Assembly (NCBI GenBank): GCA_028280955.1
Contig: JANQKU010000239.1
Span: forward strand, 1 to 42,371
Length of the DNA stretch: 42,371 nt
Origin: Opitutaceae bacterium
GTDB lineage: Bacteria > Verrucomicrobiota > Verrucomicrobiia > Opitutales > Opitutaceae
Direction of reading: 5' to 3'
Shown here: positions 24,083 to 32,212 of the stretch, piece after piece
Position numbering within the stretch: position 1 is the stretch's first letter
Layout of the letters: every line of letters starts with the position of its first letter
Notes under the pieces: generated by a model
The model's input: only the letters and a program-made list of their open reading frames with translations
The model's database searches: none
Told to the model about the DNA's origin: nothing
Translations under genes and position numbers: made by a program

Positions 24083-26539
24083 TTGAAAAACCGAAACTGT
24101 TTATCCGCCTTGCTTACTTTTTTGACGCTATTGGTGTTTTTGCCCAGTGTCTCTAACGCAAAGGAGTTAGTCACTTTTGATGAAGTGCCCTATCCGAAAT
24201 TGCCGGTATCTGCTGAAGGAATTCAATTGGGTCAGATTGGGGGCGATGTTCTGGCTTTTGGGGGAGTGGGATCGGATGCTGTTTTCCTTTTAAATGAAGA
24301 AGCCGATGAATGGACGCAATTGGAGGCCAATCTAGCAATTTCTGATGCTTTTGTTATTTCGTCAGAAGATATTCTCTATGTGATTGGAGGACAGGCGGAA
24401 GATGTTTTATCGGATACCGTGTTTTCCCTGAAACTGGAAAATGATCAACTGGTGAAAACCGATATTATCGATCTTCCGGTTTCATTGAATCATCTTACGG
24501 CCACCCTTGATGAGAGTGATCTGTATGTGGCGGGCTATTCTGTTGAGGCAGATTCTCAGAAAATGTTGATTCAGCTGAATCTGGATAATGCAACTAAGGG
24601 GTGGGCAGAGTTGGATGTTTGGCCGGGAGAAGGAGAGGGAGTTCTCGTGGCGGGTTATCAGGATGGCGATCTTTTTATTGGGGAGTCTGATTTTGATGGA
24701 ACGTCGACGGCTCTTTATCGATACAATGATGGCGAAGAGTGGAGCATCCGTGAAACGTTACCAGTTATTTTTAACGATGGTGGCGTTTCATTATCCCTTG
24801 GTCCCTCTCATATTTTATTTGGTGGGATCGATGCGACCAGAGATGATAACAAGAGATTGGTTTTGTGGTCTTATCATACTGTTACGAATACCTGGTCTGA
24901 AATTGGAGGTGTAACAAGTTCCTCTGAAGTTGAGAGAGTGATTCCCTGGTTTATTGAAAGAAAACCTCCTGAAACAGATCTTAGCGGCATTGTCTCAGTG
25001 AGTGGAGAAGGAATGACTGAAAGCTCTCATGTTGTATTGGCTGAGATAAAGGTGAAGAAGGGGTTGTTTACCTGGTTGGACTATACAGCCGTTGTTGTTT
25101 ATCTAGTTGGAATGATTTGGATTGGGGTTTACTTTTCCAAAAGAGAAAAGGGAACAGAAGATTTCTTTGTCGGGGGTCGAAAAATGCCTTGGTGGGCCGT
25201 GGGTTTCAGTTTGTATGCTACCGGAACAAGCGCGATCAGCTTCATGGCGATTCCAGCGCTGTCTTTTGGGACAAACTGGATTGTTTTGAGTGGTAATGTA
25301 TTTGGTCTAATCGCAACGGTTTTTGTCGCTTTGTATTTGGTCCCTTTGATCCGACGTTTGAATATTACGTCGACCTTTGAATATTTGGAGTCCCGATTCC
25401 ACCCCTCTCTCAGGATGGTTGGCAGTTTTCAATGTCTGGTTTTCCAGATTTGTGGACGAATGAGTGTGGTGCTTTTCCTTCCCGCGTTAGCGCTCTCGTC
25501 TGTTACCGGTTTGGATGTGGTGACCAGTATTTTGGTCATGGGGATTATTGCAACGGTTTATACTGTTTTGGGAGGGATTAAGGCAGTTATCTGGACAGAT
25601 GTTGTCCAGGTTATTGTGCTATTAGGAGGCGCTATTTTCTGTCTTTTCGTTATCATCAAGGGAATAGATGGTGGACTTTCCGAATTTTTAAGGATCACTA
25701 CTGTGGATGAGAAAACCCGTATGTTTGACTGGAGTTGGGATTATACGATTCCGACAGCTTGGGTCTTTCTTCTGTTGATGGTTATCAACGTGACGGAGCT
25801 TCCTAGGGATCAGGTAATGGTCCAACGAATTCTTTCGACTAAAAGTGACAAGGCGGCTGGAAGATCGGTGTTCACTCTCGCTTTGATTGTCATACCAGGT
25901 AGTGTCCTTTTCTTTGGTTTGGGAACGGCCTTGTATGTCTTTTATAAATCCCATCCGGAAAGATTGAGTCCGTTGCTTCCGGGTGTTGATTCAACTTTGC
26001 CTTATTTTGTGGCGGCTGAATTACCGATTGGTATTACAGGGTTGATTATTGCGGCTTTGTTTGCGGCTTCCATGTCCTCACTGGACAGTAGTATGAACAG
26101 CGTGGCTACGGTCATTACGGTCGATTTTTACAAACGGTTTAAGAAAAACGTAACTGACAAAGCGAGTTTACATTTAGCAAAATGGATCACGATAGCTGCC
26201 GGTGTTTTTGGGACGGTTTTTGCTTTAATCCTCAGTCGCTATCCTGCTCCATACCTTTTTGAAGTATTCGCTGGTTTTGGTGGATTATTGGGTGGAGGTA
26301 TTGGAGGAGTCTTTTCGTTAGGTCTTTTCACCAGACGGGCTAATTGGCAGGGAGCTATGATAGGGATGCTAGCAAGTGTTATTATCACTTGGGCTGCCCA
26401 AGAGTTCACAGATATGACGCCTTTCCTTTTTGTTGGAGTCGCAATCGTTAGTTGTACCGTGATTGGATATCTAGCCAGTTTGTGCTTCCCCGCACCTTCT
26501 CAATCTCTGAAAGGGCTGACGCTTTTTGCAGAGAAGTGA
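24083..26539 (+). CDS. Kelch-like periplasmic domain fused to sodium:solute symporter (SSS), copy 1
   Basis: The protein is 818 aa from TTG 24083. The first about 26 residues are a signal peptide (Lys/Arg start, LLTFLTLLVF core, cleavage after SNA). Residues about 30-320 form a diverged kelch-type beta-propeller with repeated G-G and W motifs (LAFGGVGS, LYVIGGQ, DEWTQLE, ILFGGID), reminiscent of NanM-type sialic acid mutarotases. From about residue 333 on there is a complete SSS transporter: YLVGMIWIGVYFSKREKGTEDFFVGGRKMPWWAVGFSLYATGTSAISF, LVPLIRRL, YTVLGGIKAVIWTDVVQ, and the Na+-site helix AASMSSLDSSMNSVATVITVDFYKRF. It probably imports an acidic or amino sugar with Na+. It is divergent from the lyase operon. 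TTG is chosen because it gives the signal peptide, and no ATG fits. Confidence 0.88.
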   Translation: MKNRNCLSALLTFLTLLVFLPSVSNAKELVTFDEVPYPKLPVSAEGIQLGQIGGDVLAFGGVGSDAVFLLNEEADEWTQLEANLAISDAFVISSEDILYVIGGQAEDVLSDTVFSLKLENDQLVKTDIIDLPVSLNHLTATLDESDLYVAGYSVEADSQKMLIQLNLDNATKGWAELDVWPGEGEGVLVAGYQDGDLFIGESDFDGTSTALYRYNDGEEWSIRETLPVIFNDGGVSLSLGPSHILFGGIDATRDDNKRLVLWSYHTVTNTWSEIGGVTSSSEVERVIPWFIERKPPETDLSGIVSVSGEGMTESSHVVLAEIKVKKGLFTWLDYTAVVVYLVGMIWIGVYFSKREKGTEDFFVGGRKMPWWAVGFSLYATGTSAISFMAIPALSFGTNWIVLSGNVFGLIATVFVALYLVPLIRRLNITSTFEYLESRFHPSLRMVGSFQCLVFQICGRMSVVLFLPALALSSVTGLDVVTSILVMGIIATVYTVLGGIKAVIWTDVVQVIVLLGGAIFCLFVIIKGIDGGLSEFLRITTVDEKTRMFDWSWDYTIPTAWVFLLLMVINVTELPRDQVMVQRILSTKSDKAAGRSVFTLALIVIPGSVLFFGLGTALYVFYKSHPERLSPLLPGVDSTLPYFVAAELPIGITGLIIAALFAASMSSLDSSMNSVATVITVDFYKRFKKNVTDKASLHLAKWITIAAGVFGTVFALILSRYPAPYLFEVFAGFGGLLGGGIGGVFSLGLFTRRANWQGAMIGMLASVIITWAAQEFTDMTPFLFVGVAIVSCTVIGYLASLCFPAPSQSLKGLTLFAEK

Positions 26540-26661
26540 TTTTGCTGTAATCCAGTATTAAGATAGCTGTTTGCTTTAATATGCTTAGGCGATTGATTCC
26601 TGATTGTTCTATTGTGATTTGTCGTCGCTTCGGATATTCTTTAGATTCTTATAGTTAGAGT

Positions 26662-26692
26662 CCATCCTGATTTCAATTGGAAGCCAGGATGG
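26662..26692 (+). promoter_or_regulatory. Strong hairpin immediately upstream of an SDR gene
   Basis: CCATCCTG (26662-26669) and its exact reverse complement CAGGATGG (26685-26692) enclose 15 nt, within which TTTC and GGAA can pair further. The structure ends 13 nt before the ATG at 26706, so it would either occlude the ribosome-binding region in the mRNA or act as a DNA operator. There is no T-run, so termination is unlikely. Confidence 0.45.
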
Positions 26693-26705
26693 TGTAGAAG
26701 CACCC

Positions 26706-27476
26706 ATGTATCTTGAAAAATATAATCTTGATGGCCAGGTAGCTGTTGTGACAGGGGGTGGGCGCAACATTGGATTGGCTTGTGCTCAGGCTTTGGCCGA
26801 AGCGGGTGCAAAGGTGATTATTGGGGAAATTGATCCAGAGATAGGGGAGTCTGGAAAGATTCGCTTAAAGGAGTTAGGATATGAAGTGGAGGTTATCGAA
26901 CTCGATGTGACTGATTCGGTCGCAGTTACCAATGTGGCGCATACGATCGTTGAGCAACATGGTCGGGTTGATGTTCTGGTGTGTAATGCGGGTATCGCCC
27001 TTAATACGCCGGCGGAAAAATTGACGGATGAGGAATGGCACAGGATTGTGGACGTTAATTTGAATGGCGTCTTTTGGTGCTGTCGTGCTTTTGGTCGTCA
27101 CATGGTAAAGCGAGGAAAGGGGAACATCGTCAATCTTGGTTCCATGTCAGGGATCATTGCCAACAAGCCTCAACCACAAGTTCACTATAATGCGGCGAAG
27201 GCGGGTGTCCATATGCTGACGAAATCTTTGGCAGTGGAATGGGCAGAACATGGTGTTCGGGTCAATACAGTAGCGCCGACTTACATTGATACGGCAATGA
27301 CGAAGGAAGGCATTGAAAATCCGAACTATTTTCCGACTTGGATGGAGATGACTCCTATGAACAGAGTAGGACAACCCCATGAAATTGCTTCTGTTGTTCT
27401 TTTTCTTGCTTCTAATGCCTCGAGTTTGATGACGGGAAGTATCGTCCTGGCTGATGGGGGCTATACGAGTTGGTAA
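26706..27476 (+). CDS. SDR-family oxidoreductase (sugar/polyol dehydrogenase-like)
   Basis: The 256-aa classical SDR has the cofactor loop TGGGRNIGLACA, an acidic residue after beta-2 (IIGEIDPE, suggesting NAD+), LVCNAGIALN, catalytic Ser in NLGSMSG, YNAAK, then PTYIDTAMTK and GSIVLADGGYTSW at the end. The proline-rich N-K-P-Q-P-Q-V-H segment before the Tyr is typical of polyol (arabinitol/xylitol/threitol-type) dehydrogenase SDRs. It lies between the two kelch-symporters, each of which it may serve. It is preceded by a hairpin and followed, within 26 bp, by the palindrome of the next transporter gene. Substrate is not determinable. Confidence 0.88.
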   Translation: MYLEKYNLDGQVAVVTGGGRNIGLACAQALAEAGAKVIIGEIDPEIGESGKIRLKELGYEVEVIELDVTDSVAVTNVAHTIVEQHGRVDVLVCNAGIALNTPAEKLTDEEWHRIVDVNLNGVFWCCRAFGRHMVKRGKGNIVNLGSMSGIIANKPQPQVHYNAAKAGVHMLTKSLAVEWAEHGVRVNTVAPTYIDTAMTKEGIENPNYFPTWMEMTPMNRVGQPHEIASVVLFLASNASSLMTGSIVLADGGYTSW

Positions 27477-27501
27477 CTTTTGATCGATAAAGTGGGAATT
27501 T

Positions 27502-27526
27502 CTAAGAGCAATGTGATTGCTCTTAG
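27502..27526. promoter_or_regulatory. Palindromic element, copy 2, upstream of the second kelch-symporter
   Basis: Left arm CTAAGAGCAAT (27502-27512), spacer GTG and a right arm (27516-27526) that is the exact reverse complement make an 11-bp perfect inverted repeat. It is a more complete version of the element at 23999-24027 and lies 65-89 bp upstream of the ATG at 27591. No T-run follows, so a terminator for the preceding SDR is less likely than an operator or a 5' leader hairpin. Confidence 0.65.
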
Positions 27527-27590
27527 CGAAAAGACTTACTTAGGTTGCCATCCCAATTACCTTTCTCCTCCAATTTTATATCCCCTTAAA

Positions 27591-30065
27591 ATGCGAAAAC
27601 GCTCACTCTCGTCGCTTGTAATTTTATTTCTATGCCTGGGATTCCCCGGGCTTTCATATACGAAAGACATCACTTCTATCGGTGAAGTTAACTATCCAGA
27701 TCTACCCATTTCTGTTGAAGGGCTTAATCTTGGGCAAGTAGGTGGAGATGCCCTAGCCTTCGGAGGTTTTGAGACGGTCAATGGGGTCAAATGGTGGAAT
27801 GAGAAAGCTTATCTTCTCGAGGATGGAGGAGAAGAATGGAAAAAGGTGGATTTTGATCTCGTTCTGGCAGATGCCTCGTTTGCGTCTGATGAAAAGGCGC
27901 TTTATATCGTAGGGGGTGTCACTCCTGAAGGTGCTTCTCAAGCAGTCTTTTCGGTAACCCTGGATGGAGAGGAACTTAAAAAGAGCGAACTAACTGAACT
28001 TCCTGTTACGCTAAATAATCTTTCGGCGACTGTTAATGGCACTACCCTGTACGTAGCTGGTTATACTTTTGATACGACTGAGAAGAGATTGATGAGCCTT
28101 AATCTCGAAGGTGTGACTGATGGATGGGTCGATATGGAGGTCTGGCCTGGAGAGGATCAAGGTGTTACATTGATTGCTTATCAGCAGGGCTCTTTATTTC
28201 TGGCAGAGACGATTGTTTCGGAAGGCGGTGAAGCCGGGACTTTTTTACATAGCTTAAAAGATGGGGAGAGTGAATGGAATCTATGTAAGGAATCCCCATC
28301 TGTTCTAGGAGAAGGGTCTGCTCTATCAATCAGACAGTCGTTTATCATTTTTAGTGGTGTTGGCACGGATCAGAAGTCGGTCGAATTGTTAACTTATAAT
28401 ACCATCACTGATCAATGGGTCTCGGTCGGAAGCATTGAGTTGAATCAAAGTCTTCTTTCAATTGCGTCATGGTACGTTGAGAAAACACCACCAGAAACAG
28501 ATGTCAGTGGAGTCGTATATATTCAGAAAAGCAGTGATGACGCAACTGGAGCGACAGTTGCTATGGCTGAGCTTGTTGTAGCGAAAGGAATGTTCACCTG
28601 GCTGGATTACACCATGGTTGTTGTTTATCTGGTGGGTATGATTTTGATAGGGGTTTATTTTTCCAAGAGAGAAAAAGGAACTGAAGATTTTTTTGTGGGA
28701 GGTCGCAAAATGCCTTGGTGGGCAGTGGGCTTCAGCCTTTATGCGACGGGAACGAGTGCGATTAGTTTCATGGCTTTACCCGCACTGTCGTTTAGAGAAA
28801 ATCTGGTTTATTTAAGTGGTCCTCTGTTTGGGCTCGTTGGTACGGTGATTGTCGCTTTTTATTTAGTTCCATTGATTCGCCGATTGAATGTGACGACGAC
28901 CTACGAATACCTTGAGTCTAGGTTCCATCCTTCAATTCGGCTGCTTGGCAGTGTGATTAGTATTGCTTTCCAGATTGGTGGTCGGATGAGTGTTGTTCTT
29001 TTGCTCCCTGCGTTAGCTTTATCTGCGGTAACTGGATTTGATGTGGCGAGCAGTATCATTGTGATGGGAATCATCGCAACGGTTTACACGGTGTTGGGAG
29101 GAATCAGGGCAGTTATTTGGACGGATGTCGTCCAAGTTGTCGTTTTACTTGGTGGGGCGTTTCTCTGTATGGGGATTGTTTTATTTAATATTGATGGCGG
29201 GATAGTGGGGGCATGGAATATTGCGGCGGAGAATAGTAAGCTTGATATGTTTGATTGGCGTTGGGAGTTCGCTGCGCCGACAGCCTGGGTTTTTCTGCTC
29301 CTGGCCATCGTTGATCTTACCTTTATCCCGAGAGATCAGGTGATGATGCAGAGGATCCTCTCAACCAAAAATGATAAAGCGGCAGGTCGGTCGGTCCTCA
29401 TGATGGCATTGATCGTGATTCCGGGTAGTTTGTTATTTTTCGGTTTAGGAACGGCCTTGTTTGTCTTTTATAAGACCCATCCCGCAGAATTGAGCCCTCT
29501 CTTAATTAACAACGATTCGACAGTACCGTTTTTCATCGCATCACAGTTACCAATTGGTATCACAGGATTAATCATTGCTGCCTTATTCGCAGCTTCTATG
29601 TCTACGCTCGATAGCAGTATGAACAGTGTTGCTACATTGGTGACGGTGGATTTTTACAAGCGCTTTAAAAAGGGTGTGACGGATGAGAGCTGCCTGCGTT
29701 TAGCCAAGTGGATTACCATTATGGTTGGTGTTTTTGGAACCGGTGTGGCGCTTTACATGAGTCAATTTGATCTGATGTCTCTCTACGTTACCTTTATGGG
29801 GTTAATGGGATTGATTGGTGGCGGTGTTGGCGGTGTTTACATGCTGGGGATGTTTTCTCGCAGAACGAATTGGCAGGGAGTTTGGGTCGGCGCCATTTTC
29901 AGTTTTATTCTCACGTTGATGATCCGGGAGTTTACCGGTGTGCATGCTTTAATGTTTCTCCCGATTTCGGTCGTTAGCTGTATGGTGGTGGGTTACCTCA
30001 GTAGTTATTTATTCCCATCGCCTCAAGTAGCTCTAAAGGGGCTAACGATTTTTAAAGAAAACTAA
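27591..30065 (+). CDS. Kelch-like periplasmic domain fused to sodium:solute symporter (SSS), copy 2
   Basis: The protein is 824 aa from ATG 27591; a TTG-initiated extension from 27480 exists but would bury the signal peptide (Arg/Lys start, SLVILFLCLG core, cleavage near SYT) and run through the palindrome, so it is rejected. It is paralogous to copy 1 throughout: propeller residues about 28-325, then the SSS domain from about 337 with GVYFSKREKGTEDFFVGGRK, YTVLGGIRAVIWTDVVQ and AASMSTLDSSMNSVATLVTVDFYKRF. The propeller has an extra insertion (ETVNGVKWWNEK) relative to copy 1 and is the less conserved half. This suggests related but distinct ligands. The upstream region is also homologous to that of copy 1. 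A Rho-independent terminator follows at once. Confidence 0.88.
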   Translation: MRKRSLSSLVILFLCLGFPGLSYTKDITSIGEVNYPDLPISVEGLNLGQVGGDALAFGGFETVNGVKWWNEKAYLLEDGGEEWKKVDFDLVLADASFASDEKALYIVGGVTPEGASQAVFSVTLDGEELKKSELTELPVTLNNLSATVNGTTLYVAGYTFDTTEKRLMSLNLEGVTDGWVDMEVWPGEDQGVTLIAYQQGSLFLAETIVSEGGEAGTFLHSLKDGESEWNLCKESPSVLGEGSALSIRQSFIIFSGVGTDQKSVELLTYNTITDQWVSVGSIELNQSLLSIASWYVEKTPPETDVSGVVYIQKSSDDATGATVAMAELVVAKGMFTWLDYTMVVVYLVGMILIGVYFSKREKGTEDFFVGGRKMPWWAVGFSLYATGTSAISFMALPALSFRENLVYLSGPLFGLVGTVIVAFYLVPLIRRLNVTTTYEYLESRFHPSIRLLGSVISIAFQIGGRMSVVLLLPALALSAVTGFDVASSIIVMGIIATVYTVLGGIRAVIWTDVVQVVVLLGGAFLCMGIVLFNIDGGIVGAWNIAAENSKLDMFDWRWEFAAPTAWVFLLLAIVDLTFIPRDQVMMQRILSTKNDKAAGRSVLMMALIVIPGSLLFFGLGTALFVFYKTHPAELSPLLINNDSTVPFFIASQLPIGITGLIIAALFAASMSTLDSSMNSVATLVTVDFYKRFKKGVTDESCLRLAKWITIMVGVFGTGVALYMSQFDLMSLYVTFMGLMGLIGGGVGGVYMLGMFSRRTNWQGVWVGAIFSFILTLMIREFTGVHALMFLPISVVSCMVVGYLSSYLFPSPQVALKGLTIFKEN

Positions 30066-30088
30066 GGTGCTCGAGCATCTTCGTTTTT
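30064..30088 (+). terminator. Rho-independent terminator after the second kelch-symporter
   Basis: Stem aaggtgc (30064-30070) pairs with gcatctt (30075-30081, one G-U pair) around loop tcga, followed by cgttttt. It begins within the TAA stop codon of the symporter gene. Confidence 0.75.
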
Positions 30089-30128
30089 GTGATAAAGTTC
30101 TCTTTTTTATTTTTGTATTAAACACGTA

Positions 30129-31220
30129 ATGAAAAAATATAAGACAGTGATCGTTGGTACCGGAGGTATCGCAGATAGTCATGTAAAAGCAGTTCGGGCT
30201 TTACCCGATCGTTTTGAACTGGTTGCGGTAGCAGATCTTGATGAGGAAAAGGTCAAGGGTTTCAGCAAGCAGAATGATATTCCTCGTAGTTATACGGACT
30301 ATGAAGAAATGCTGGTTGCTGAAAAACCAGATCTGGTGCAGATAGCGGTTCCTCCATTACTTCATGTCAAGTTCAGTATTATGGCCATGGAAGCAGGAGC
30401 TTGGGTTTATTGTGAAAAACCGCTTTGTGCGTCTTTAGCGGAATTAGATAAGATAGAAGAAGCGGAGAAACGAACGGGGAAGTTTTGTGCTTCGGTTTTT
30501 CAGATGCGTTTTGCCCCTTCCAGTGTTCATGTAAAAAAACTCATCGAAAGTGGGCGTCTAGGTAAACCGATGATTGGCATCGCACATACTTTGTGGTATC
30601 GAGATCTTGATTACTATGGGATTTCCTGGAGAGGAACATGGAAATCCGACTTTGGGGGGCCCACAATGATTTTGGGTATCCACAATATGGATCATATGCT
30701 AAACTTGATGGGAGAATGGGAAGAGGTTCGTGCCGTCACAGCTACTCTGGATCGTCCGATAGAGGTAGAAGATGTTTCCATGGTACACGTTCGCTTTAAA
30801 AATGGAGCTCTTGTTTCAATAATTAACAGCGCCTTGAGCCCAAGGGAGGAAACGTATTTGCGGCTTGATTTTCAGAAGGCGACGGTGGAATTGAAACACT
30901 TGTATATTTATCAAAATGAAAATTGGAGTTTCAGTGTTACCAACGAAGAAAAAGATTCTGGATTATTGGAAGAGCTGACGTCCTTGCCAGAGGACGCACC
31001 TTCGAGCCATGCCAGCCAGATAAAGGCGATGGTTGGGGAGATGGATCGGAATGAACGACCGTCGACCAGTGGGACCGGTGTTCGCGATACCGTCGAGTTT
31101 CTAAGTGCAATTTATAAATCGGGGTTCACTGGTCAGGCAGTAAAAAAGGGAACGATCGGCAAGGATGATCCTTTTTACACGGATCTTAGCGGAAAGTCTG
31201 CGGAGGTTAAGATGGTATAA
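30129..31220 (+). CDS. Gfo/Idh/MocA-family NAD(P)-dependent oxidoreductase
   Basis: The protein is 363 aa. The N-terminal Rossmann fold has VGTGGIADSHVKA and VAVADLDEEK, followed by the QIAVPPLLH segment and the family's EKP signature (YCEKPLCASL, about residue 97) with catalytic-type Lys. The C-terminal alpha/beta domain includes FQMRFAPSS, GGPTMILGIHNMDHMLNLMGEWEEVRA (the H-N-M-D-H-M block in the usual GG-D-x-G-x-H position) and VHVRFKNGALVSI. There is no Tat signal, so it is cytoplasmic. Members oxidise or reduce sugars, inositols or acid sugars. A DUF6807 (PmoA-like) gene follows 53 bp downstream, a pairing seen in PVC carbohydrate loci, and both likely serve the substrate imported by the symporters. 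Confidence 0.9.
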   Translation: MKKYKTVIVGTGGIADSHVKAVRALPDRFELVAVADLDEEKVKGFSKQNDIPRSYTDYEEMLVAEKPDLVQIAVPPLLHVKFSIMAMEAGAWVYCEKPLCASLAELDKIEEAEKRTGKFCASVFQMRFAPSSVHVKKLIESGRLGKPMIGIAHTLWYRDLDYYGISWRGTWKSDFGGPTMILGIHNMDHMLNLMGEWEEVRAVTATLDRPIEVEDVSMVHVRFKNGALVSIINSALSPREETYLRLDFQKATVELKHLYIYQNENWSFSVTNEEKDSGLLEELTSLPEDAPSSHASQIKAMVGEMDRNERPSTSGTGVRDTVEFLSAIYKSGFTGQAVKKGTIGKDDPFYTDLSGKSAEVKMV

Positions 31221-31273
31221 GGTATATCGAGTAAAGAAGGTTCGATAAATTAATTTTGTAATGGTATTTTATT

Positions 31274-32212
31274 ATGTCTGATTCAAAAAAGAGAATAACG
31301 TTAGTTCATACACATGGACGTTCGGTGGAAATCGAGGTGGAGGGTGTTCAATTGTTTCGTTATGTTTACAATCCGGCAGAGATTCCCATGACGGAATCTC
31401 CCAAACCGTATTTTCATCCCGTGAAAACATTGCAGGGAAATGTGATGACAAATCTTCGTGCTAATGATCATCCCTGGCATCATGCCCTGGCCATGACAAT
31501 TACTCTTTTGGATGGTTATAATTTCTGGGGTGGGCCAACCTACGCTGATGGTGAAAATTATCGCTGGGTAGAGAATCACGGTCGTCAAAAACATTTGGAA
31601 TGGAAGGTCCTTTCGGCAAACGAAGATGGGACCTTGCAGATGGAGGAATCTTTGCTTTGGGAAACTCTCAAAGGAGAAGGATTGCTCTCAGAGACTCGTC
31701 ATATTGGTATTCCGGAAATCTCAGAGAAGAAAGGTTACTGGGTTTTGGATTTTGCAACGAAATTAGAGAATGTTTCGGGGCGCGATCTAACGATGGGCAA
31801 TTATTATTCCTCAGAGGGATTAAAGGGATCCCATTATTCGGGGCTCCTGTTTCGGTTATCACGTGAGTTTGTCTATGAATGTGGTGATCCTGAAATCAAA
31901 CTGCTGGCAGCAAATGATCTCGATGGAGAAGAAGCGGTGCATGGAGCCTCTTCCCCATGGTTAGCAATGGTGGGACGGCATGATGAAACCTTAGACCGGA
32001 GTACTGTTCTCTTTTTGGATCGCCCGGAAAATGAGACTTATCCGACGCATTGGTTTGTGCGAAGAGCACTTCCCTGTGCGGCCTATACCTTTCAATACGA
32101 TAAGGATCGCATCCTGAAAGACGGTGAAACGCTTAGCTTAAGTTATCGTATGGTGATAGCCAATGGTGCCTGGACTAGAGAAAAAATTGAAGCGTTTGTG
32201 GCGTCTCAGTAA
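31274..32212 (+). CDS. DUF6807 (PmoA-like) family protein
   Basis: The 312-aa protein matches the family annotated as PmoA-like/DUF6807, often mislabelled methane oxygenase. Recognisable blocks are FRYVYNP near the N-terminus, the conserved KPYFHPVKTLQGNVMTN, NDHPWHHALAMTI with clustered histidines, FWGGPTYADG, YYSSEGLKGSHYSGLLFR and HWFVRRALPCAAYTFQYDK. The histidine cluster could bind a metal, but no activity is established in my knowledge. It has no signal peptide. It follows the Gfo/Idh gene on the same strand and overlaps the convergent epimerase gene by 7 bp at the stop codons. A role in sugar metabolism is inferred from the neighbours; it is not a membrane methane monooxygenase subunit. 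Confidence 0.82.
   Translation: MSDSKKRITLVHTHGRSVEIEVEGVQLFRYVYNPAEIPMTESPKPYFHPVKTLQGNVMTNLRANDHPWHHALAMTITLLDGYNFWGGPTYADGENYRWVENHGRQKHLEWKVLSANEDGTLQMEESLLWETLKGEGLLSETRHIGIPEISEKKGYWVLDFATKLENVSGRDLTMGNYYSSEGLKGSHYSGLLFRLSREFVYECGDPEIKLLAANDLDGEEAVHGASSPWLAMVGRHDETLDRSTVLFLDRPENETYPTHWFVRRALPCAAYTFQYDKDRILKDGETLSLSYRMVIANGAWTREKIEAFVASQ

Noticed and set aside
27480-27590. TTG-initiated N-terminal extension of the second kelch-symporter
   Set aside because: It would place 37 residues before a clear signal peptide and translate through the 11-bp palindrome; ATG 27591 matches the start position of the paralogue.
31274-32212. Annotation as a methane monooxygenase subunit (PmoA)
   Set aside because: The protein is soluble, lacks the membrane helices of particulate methane monooxygenase and sits in a sugar locus; the PmoA name is a family label only.
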